Translations under genes and position numbers: made by a program
Shown here: positions 57,403 to 64,000 of the stretch, one piece after another
Layout: each line of letters starts with the position of its first letter
Numbering within the stretch: position 1 is the first letter of the stretch
Assembly: GCA_949318235.1 (NCBI GenBank)
Contig: OX439134.1
Span: 20,531,170 to 20,595,169, forward strand
Origin: Ecdyonurus torrentis
Lineage: Eukaryota; Arthropoda; Insecta; Ephemeroptera; Heptageniidae
Direction: 5' to 3'
Length of the DNA stretch: 64,000 nucleotides
Notes under the pieces: model-generated
Told to the model about the DNA's origin: nothing
The model's database searches: none
What the model saw: only the letters and a program-made list of their open reading frames with translations

Positions 57403-57768
57403 TGGTGTATGCGCTTGGACGCCATACTGAAGTAATGAATAACATTGCTCAGCATAAGACAAACTACATTTTCGACTATTTTCTTACAGAAATCGATTAA
57501 TTTTTTGTTATTATTTTTCTTACATACATAAGATACAGCAATGCTGTTCGTAAACCATGTTCTCTGCTCCTAAAATGACGATCAACTTTGGGTATTGAAA
57601 TGGAATTTGCATATTTTGATGCAAGAGATCAGGGTTTACGAACAACACTAGTGCTCATCAATGCTTTCAAAAGTATTTCTTAGCATTTTTAAAAAGGAAA
57701 ATGTGTTATTTTTCCTATACGGCCCAACATGAGTGATCCAAAATGGCATCGACTGCATACACCCTATA
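57403..57768. mobile_element. Family A-related MITE with nested 110-bp MITE
   Basis: GGTGTATGCGCTTGGACGCC to GACTGCATACACCCTATA; a GTTCGTAAACC-type MITE (57543-57652) is inserted inside it. Confidence 0.78.
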
Positions 57769-57962
57769 GCATATACATAGCTTAATGCTGTATTGAACAA
57801 ATTGTGCTGAAAATGAGCTAGCATAATCATTACGTATTTATTGTTGTACGTGTATGAAATGAAAAACAATTAGCTCATAAGATTTACAATGTGACAGATA
57901 TCAAGTGCAATATACCACTTGCACTATTTGAAATGTACCTGGAGGTTGTGATTGTGACAAAG

Positions 57963-58306
57963 TTAAAGCCATAGACCACATAAAACAACATGTTCTTTTT
58001 AATGAATAAACACGAAATGGGATCTTCAAAACTGATGACAATTTTTACTAGAATGTTAATGTAGCCCCACGAGAGAGTGTTAAAAAAACTTTAAAGTATG
58101 CCATTTGCGTGAAAATTCATGTTTATGCCGTCAGAAACATGCAAAAATTAGTATGGAAATGTGGTGCGGGTTGCATAAATCGAATTTTCTGATCACTGCT
58201 ACGGAGCTACAGTTGGGTTTTGAGACAAACTAAAGTTATTTATGTAAGTCCCATCAAGTGTTTTGTAATATAAATGCTTATATTTTTCTCTGGTCTATTC
58301 CTTTAA
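57963..58306. mobile_element. TTAA MITE family B, reverse copy
   Basis: TTAA at 57963-57966 and 58303-58306; CRE-like site decayed to TGCCGTCA. Confidence 0.88.
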
Positions 58307-58404
58307 GAATTAGTTTAAAAATACTTTATGGAGAAATAACACTGTTTTCAGGCCCAAAATTAATAACTTAGCAGAAGTAAGAAATGAGGTAGTTAATAGT
58401 AACA

Positions 58405-58705
58405 TTAAAGGCGTAGACCAACTTGAACAAAAAACATGACTAACATCCTAACATACCTATAAATGACGTGGGTTTGGACACAGTCATTGGTTTCTCATTT
58501 ATTTTTCATTCACGAGATGACAAATAAGGGCATATAACATGACGTCACAGCTCGCCTGTTGGGCCAGTGAAATGTGACGTCATAAACCCGCAATTGCATT
58601 TTTTTGAATGGAAAATAAATGAGAAATCAAAGGCTCAGGCCAAATCAATGTTGATATATAAGGATATAAGACATGTTTGTTGTTCTAGGTGTTCTACGCC
58701 TTTAA
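58405..58705. mobile_element. TTAA MITE family I, copy 2
   Basis: TTAA at both edges, AAGGCGTAGACCAACTTGAA / GTGTTCTACGCCTT; contains two TGACGTCA sites (58550, 58575). Confidence 0.87.
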
Positions 58706-58819
58706 GTTTGTTGCAAGAAGCCTTAGTTTTGTCATTATTTACAATTAACATAATATAATAATTAATAAAATATATTTGTCTACATTCATTTAAGTTCATT
58801 TACAAGCGTCTTGTCTAAC

Positions 58820-59150
58820 TTAAAGGCATAGACAACATGAAAACATAAGCATTTATATCACAAAACACTTGATGGGACTTGTCTAAATAACATTGATTGG
58901 TCTTAAAATCTAACTGTAGCTCCATAGCATTGATCAGAAAATTGCGATTTATGCAACCCGCAGACTATTTTTTTACTATTTTTTGCATGTTTCTGACGTC
59001 ATAAACATGAATAGTCACTTAAATGGCAATATACAGTATTTTCACGCTGTCTAGTGGGGCTACATTAACATTCTAGTAAAAATTGTCTTTAGTTTTGAAG
59101 ATCCCATTTCATTAAAATGCACATATTGTTTCATGTGGTCTATGGCTATA
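58820..59150. mobile_element. TTAA MITE family B
   Basis: TTAA at 58820-58823; right TTAA decayed. TGACGTCATAAACATG at 58994. Only about 115 bp from family I copy 2. Confidence 0.85.
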
Positions 59151-59827
59151 ACAATGCTTTATGCAGAATATCAAAATTTAGTCAGTAAAATGTTCCAAAT
59201 TTGAGTGTGTGGTAAACGTAAGTACATCCATTTCATCAATTATTAAGTTAGGATCAAGTGTTCGCCAAAGTATAGTATTTTTTTATAATATGTATTCAAA
59301 AAGAAAAAAAATCGAAAGGTTTGTAAATAATTTATTATTATTTAAATTTCTAAGTATTGATGGTAGACAATCTTATATTTTCCGGGGTTCAGGAAATGAC
59401 AATGTTTTTAAATTTCAGAAAAATGTTAAATTGTCTAGAAAGTTTTAAATTGACATTGGTCATACATTCAACCCCTGCAAATATTGAAATTTGGACATTT
59501 TTTCTTTTGCACATGTATGCTATTTATTCAGCAAAGTTATTTGATTTTGAGCCAGAAAATGATGTTAATTCTTCTTATGACAACGCTGGTATTTTTAAAT
59601 ATTTCCAATTTTTTTAATTCGTCACATTTGTAGTATACTAAAATGGTCGGTGAGAAGTCTTAAAATTGTTAGTGGAATGTCAATAATTAGTCAGACTTGC
59701 AGATAATTGTAAATTATAAAGTATTTTAAGAATGGTTGAGATAAGATAGTGAGATGTGATTGCTTGCATGTACAGTGTGTGTCACTCAAAGTCAACTACG
59801 TATGTTATATGTATACAATTTCATACC

Positions 59828-60209
59828 GAGCTGGTATGGCCGAGTGGTGAAGGCAGCTGACTCGCAACTCTGTACTCCTCACCAAGTATAGGTTCGAGCC
59901 ACTGCTAGGTGCGTACGTGAAGTGTGAGAGCACAACACGTTGCACGATGCATGTTTACATGCATTCCATGACGACGCACAGTATTCGGTAGGTGCATGAT
60001 TGATGTGATTGCACCGACCAGCCTGCTTAGATGTTTCCACGGTTTCTCTAGGCTGTCATGGCGAATGCCGGGCTGCGTACTTAGGCCGTGGCCAGCCCGT
60101 GTGTGCTTTTCCATTAATTGGAAAGTCCTTACCTGTCGATAAGACAATGTCTTGACTGGGACTGGGATTGGTGTATAGCACGATAACACAATATGGCAAG
60201 CAAAAAAAA

Positions 60210-60226
<17 letters not shown>
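59828..60226 (+). repeat. tRNA-derived SINE with poly-A tail
   Basis: Head GAGCTGGTATGGCCGAGTGG (A-box TGGCCGAGTGG) and GGTTCGAGCC (B-box) about 45 nt later, like a Leu/Ser-type tRNA. A unique body of about 300 bp follows, and a poly-A tail at 60199-60226. A truncated second copy at 56797-56912 confirms the 3' boundary. Confidence 0.85.
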
Positions 60227-60241
<15 letters not shown>

Positions 60242-60507
60242 TCTCGGGATGCACCACTTGTGACACTTTTTCTTTCTTTTTTTATTTTTTTTTTTATTTT
60301 GTTGCAAATGTAGCATTTTTTTTTTTTTTTTTTTTTTTTTTTTGCAAATGTAGCAATTTTTTTTTCCCCCTCAGAAAAGGATTGAGGAAAGAAATTTTAT
60401 AAAATTGCATCAATGAAAAAAACTATTATGCAAGTCGCCTATTTTGATACCATATTTGATATTAACCTCGTATATTAAGACAATTCATTTTAATGTAATA
60501 AACCGAG

Positions 60508-60805
60508 TACTGGTCTAATGGATGCGTGTCTGAATTGTCCGCGAGAGCTCACGGGTTTGATTCCCGTAAGCTTTGTCCACCGGGAATACACACAGTACAT
60601 TCGGGAGGTGGAAGGGATATCTCGGGGCATTCCTCTACTGACTTCCTGACTTGGTTCCCTCGGTCTGTAAAGGCGAATACCGGAAAGAGTTTGTTAGGCC
60701 ATGGCCACCCGCCATGGAAGAGCCTAAGTCAAATGGCGCTAGGTTCGGAAGTCTCGGGTAAAAATGTAGAGTCAGTGGGACCTCGTGAAGGTAGGTTTAG
60801 TTCAA

Positions 60806-60838
<33 letters not shown>
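60508..60838 (+). repeat. Second, distinct tRNA-derived SINE with poly-A tail
   Basis: A-box-like TGGTCTAATGGATGCG and B-box GGTTTGATTCC, body ending GTTTAGTTCAAAGC, and about 30 A. The head differs from the SINE at 59828, so it is a separate family. Confidence 0.78.
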
Positions 60839-60839
<1 letters not shown>

Positions 60840-61149
60840 CGTTTTTACTGCAAATTTGTAAGCACATGTAATCCTGGTAACGAGCTGATTTCATTGAACT
60901 GGCTACTGACATGCTTTCTTATGGTGAAATGAAGCTGCTACATCTAAAAATTGCTTCTCTGTGCTAATATTTATAGCAGAGTCAATATCCTTGTTTTTAA
61001 GAGAATTTGCAGCAGTTTTACTGAAATCGTAGTTTTCCTGTAGCGTCATGTCATGAAACAACGAAAATGATCGTTTGTTTCCGTGCTCGCTCGTTATTTG
61101 TTGTCATGGTTGCCATGGTAGCGCTGTAACAAAGTTAACAAATGTTGAT

Positions 61150-61466
61150 CTTAAAGAGGAAGTTGAGGGGTTACAAGATGCCTTCTTCAATGTTAGATAA
61201 TGAGAAGAACTGTCCATAAACTCACATATGATCACCCCGAAGCCGTTCCGTAGTCCCGCAAACTCGTGATCATGCAACCTGTCCCGTATCTTTAAAGGAA
61301 ATGTTGTAGCGGGTTGCTCGCAGGGTGAGCGCAAGTTTGCGGGGCTACCATGGGGGTAAGGAAGAGCTGGAAGGGCTTTCAGTCATCATATGAGAGTTTA
61401 TGAACAGTTCTTCTCACTATCTAACATTCAAGAGGCCATGTTGTAACCCCTAAACTTCCTCTTTAA
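61150..61466. mobile_element. Palindromic MITE of about 315 bp
   Basis: AAAGAGGAAGTTGAGGGGTT / AACCCCTAAACTTCCTCTTT, with GATAATGAGAAGAACTGT pairs inside. A terminal fragment occurs at about 21890-21925. Confidence 0.8.
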
Positions 61467-61547
61467 TTAGCTTTTTTTTTTTTTTTTCTTTTTTTCTTTT
61501 TTCTATATCACACAAACCATTGAAATGTTATTATAAAATTTAAGGAG

Positions 61548-61568
61548 AGGGGGGGGGGGGGGGGGGGA
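61548..61568. repeat. Poly-G tract
   Basis: About 18 consecutive G after GGAGAGG. Similar runs: poly-C at 29879-29892 and poly-G at about 31660-31672. Potential G-quadruplex formers. Confidence 0.9.
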
Positions 61569-63647
61569 AGGGCTATTTCCGAACGTTGGCCAAAAGTTCC
61601 CGAACGATTTGCATAGGCAATCCGCAACCACACTATGTTATCTTTATGAGAAAACGCAGCGGCCGCCGCTGCTCCGTTCGGGAACTTTTGGCCAGAGCTG
61701 TACATGCATAATAAAATGTTACTGTCTAGACTTTCATTTTGCACGTGTAGCAGTGAAGTGGCTGCAGTGTTTTGTGCTGCAAGTGTAGGTAACCTAGTTA
61801 GTAAGGTTCAATAACCATGCAATGATATGATTTAGATGTTAGGTTTCACTTTTATATATATATGCAGCTGGCGTGACTCATTTACCACCTGTTACCTGAC
61901 TGCCTGGCTGTCTGTCTTAAGGCGTGTAATAAGCTACTGCGGGATTTGACTAAAAAATTGTAAAGAAAGAAAATTCTGAAAAATATTTTTGAATCTATAA
62001 CTTTTTTTTTAAACTTTCTGGTGTTATAATAATAAAAATATAATTAACGGTTTTTATTGGGCGAAATCAGGCATTCAACCTCTCAATTTAACCCAACTGT
62101 TTAACAGTACAGTCAGTTACAATAAATAGACATGTAATGTTACATAAGAATTTAGAAAATTATATTAGTAATAATTTTAATTTTAATTATTTCATTTGTA
62201 GATATTTTCACGCTCTATCGACTACTTTTTGTTTTATATTTATTTGTTCATCCTGTTTCGAGAAAATTAAGCATCATTTTACCCATTTAAATAACATTGA
62301 TTTTGAATTTCGCGGAAAAATTAAAAAAAGTTAATTGCGAGAAATGTATGGGAAATACGAAGAAATTGTATTTGAACTTCTATTTTGTAAAAAGGATATG
62401 TATTCCAAAATAAATTTAAAAATATTTTACGATCATTTTTTTTTTTTAAAGGGGGCATGTCAGCTCTGAGGTCAACCCTGGGTCAACCGTTAAGTCTCTA
62501 AAATACCATAAGTATTGTGATCAATTTAGATCCATTTTGTTAAAACATCACTGAAATAACATGCACTTAAAGGCATAGACCAGTAGAAAACATGAGCATT
62601 TACATCACAAAACATAACACGTCTCAAAACCCAACTGTAGCAGTGATCAGAAAATTTAGCTATATGAAACCCACTCAACATTTTCATGCTTATTATTGCA
62701 TGTTTCTGAAAAATAAATGTAAAAAAATAAATAATAATAGTAACTAAAAATTTTTAAAGAATAAACGTTTATCTTTACAAAAATAAGTAACTAAAAAATT
62801 ACTATTAAGACTTTTTATAATTTTTTAGATACATAAAAAGTTTTTTAAGATCTAAAAACTTAAAATTACCTCTGAATTAAATTAAATTAAATAAATTACC
62901 GCTGAAGAAATTACGTTTATTCTAACGATTTATTGTTTAAACTTTTTTCAACCAAGTTATCGGTTTGTACTGAAGAGTTACATCTATGTAACTGAATAGT
63001 TTCTTAAATTGCCATACGTGACGCGTTTGTTTTAAAAAAAAATTCTATCACTTTTTATAATAATAACTCGGCGCTATCAAATAAAGTTAATAATTTCGTA
63101 ATTTCAAAATGTTGTATATAAATTTGCAGCTTGAAAACTAAGAAACACAGCCACATTATTTGTTTTATAGGTTGTGCTTCAAGTTTTTGAGATACTTGGT
63201 AAAAACTAAAACTACTTTTAATTTTCACTGTTATTCTTGAGGAGTAAACAAGTTCACTAGAATTTAAAACTTAAAAAATATATATATAACAAGAAATTAA
63301 AAAAAAAAAAAAAAAAAAAAAGTGTGTACTTTTGACTTTAAGTAATCAGCGTGCACGTACAAAAATAAGTACGTAATAATTATGCTAGCTCAATGTAGCA
63401 ACATTTATATATAACAACATAATGTATAATATATTATGCTATATTGTACAGTGATTGTGATTACACTACATAACAGTTAAGATGTTCAGCGTAATTTATG
63501 CTATATTGTTTAGTGAGTGTGATTATACTACGTACGTACGGTAGCATAATAGCTAAGCTGTTCAGCATAATTGATGCTATGTATTTTGTATTGTATGTAT
63601 GAAAATAGACCTTATGTACTAAAAGTATGTTGTGTTGTTGATTTCAG

Positions 63648-63764
63648 GAGCCGCCCGCCTCCGATGTGTCAGATTTGAACGACGGAGAGTTGAGAGCGCT
63701 GCTTGACGAAGCTTACAACTACAAGAGTCCCAAGGACAGAGAGGGCAAGTCAGAGATCTTTAAG
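63648..63764 (+). CDS. Second coding exon of the unrecognised gene; gene continues past the right edge
   Basis: A 39-codon exon between acceptor TTGATTTCAG and donor AAG|GTGAGC, phase 0 at both ends, so it joins 48798-48974 directly. Codon use and GC content are clearly coding-like against the AT-rich surroundings. It encodes a charged, helix-prone segment including LNDGELRALLDEA and KSPKDREGKSEIFK, which looks like a conserved motif, but I cannot attach it to a named family. The link to the 48.8-kb exon spans a 14.7-kb intron and is inferred from phase and strand only. Further exons lie outside the window. Confidence 0.6.
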
Positions 63765-64000
63765 GTGAGCCTATATGCAGTGTTGGGCTCAAACACCAAC
63801 ACCAACACTTCAAATTATTTCAAACACAATCCAAACATGAACTTTTTGCAAGTTTGAACTGATGGAACCAACTGTTTGCGAGTGATTCAATAATATGTTG
63901 TTAAAAAAAAAAATCTATAAAAATATACTATCTTTTTTGTTAATATTTTTTATCTACACTTCAATTTTTATAAAATGGGACAAAAGGATTTTGCCGAATA

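Larger units (their letters stand above)
48975..63647. other. 14.7-kb transposon-filled intron of the unrecognised gene
   Basis: Apart from AT-rich sequence it contains the hairpin units, five family B copies (one partial, 62567-62712), two family I copies, family A copies (52770-53074, 57059-57332), the family F copy, three SINE sequences and several small palindromes. A possible alternative first exon lies at 55518. No other coding exon is supported; open frames at 59.2-59.6 kb show no family resemblance. Confidence 0.5.

Noticed and set aside
59209..59617. Two overlapping open frames of 79 and 86 codons
   Set aside because: AT-rich, no conserved motif, no splice context or codon bias like the real exons; probably chance, though a decayed element cannot be excluded.

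Overview
The window is eukaryotic and almost certainly comes from a non-vertebrate animal. The genes have GT-AG introns of about 0.1 to 15 kb, the DNA is AT-rich, and the proteins are animal housekeeping orthologues. Roughly half or more of the sequence is small DNA transposons, SINEs, LINE fragments and microsatellites. I cannot name the species; a marine invertebrate is my guess. Exon chains were built by hand from splice sites, reading phase and remembered family similarity, with no alignment run.

Layout. (1) 1709-17429, minus: NAA25, auxiliary subunit of the NatB N-terminal acetyltransferase, complete in 17 exons (976 aa). (2) 20515-30721, minus: PPM1D/Wip1-type PP2C phosphatase, complete in 7 exons (440 aa). 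Its 4.35-kb intron 4 is a stack of nested transposons. (3) 30722-35054: divergent intergenic space with long TA repeats and a hAT-like element full of CCGGAT motifs. (4) 35055-39703, plus: VPS37-type ESCRT-I subunit, complete in 4 exons (195 aa). (5) 39704-46592: convergent intergenic space, mostly transposons. (6) 46593-47520, minus: DNAJC30-like mitochondrial J-protein, complete in 3 exons (210 aa). (7) 48798 to beyond the right edge, plus: first two exons of a gene I do not recognise, separated by a 14.7-kb transposon-filled intron. The genes share no pathway; this is an ordinary animal gene neighbourhood.

The striking layer is repetitive. A 105-bp near-perfect hairpin unit (arms about 31 bp, loop about 13 nt, AT linker) occurs about 40 times, alone or in tandem arrays of 2 to 9. 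I place it in 14 of the 28 introns, just after the stop codons of PPM1D and VPS37, and at only one clearly intergenic spot. In DNAJC30 each of the two short introns is essentially one hairpin plus splice-site flanks. This makes it a candidate introner-like or intron-parasitic element. A second layer is at least seven different palindromic MITE families bounded by TTAA. Several unrelated families share a perfect TGACGTCA (CRE/ATF) palindrome, which I count 23 times against fewer than one expected by chance. Target-site duplications allow insertion order to be read at several nested sites.
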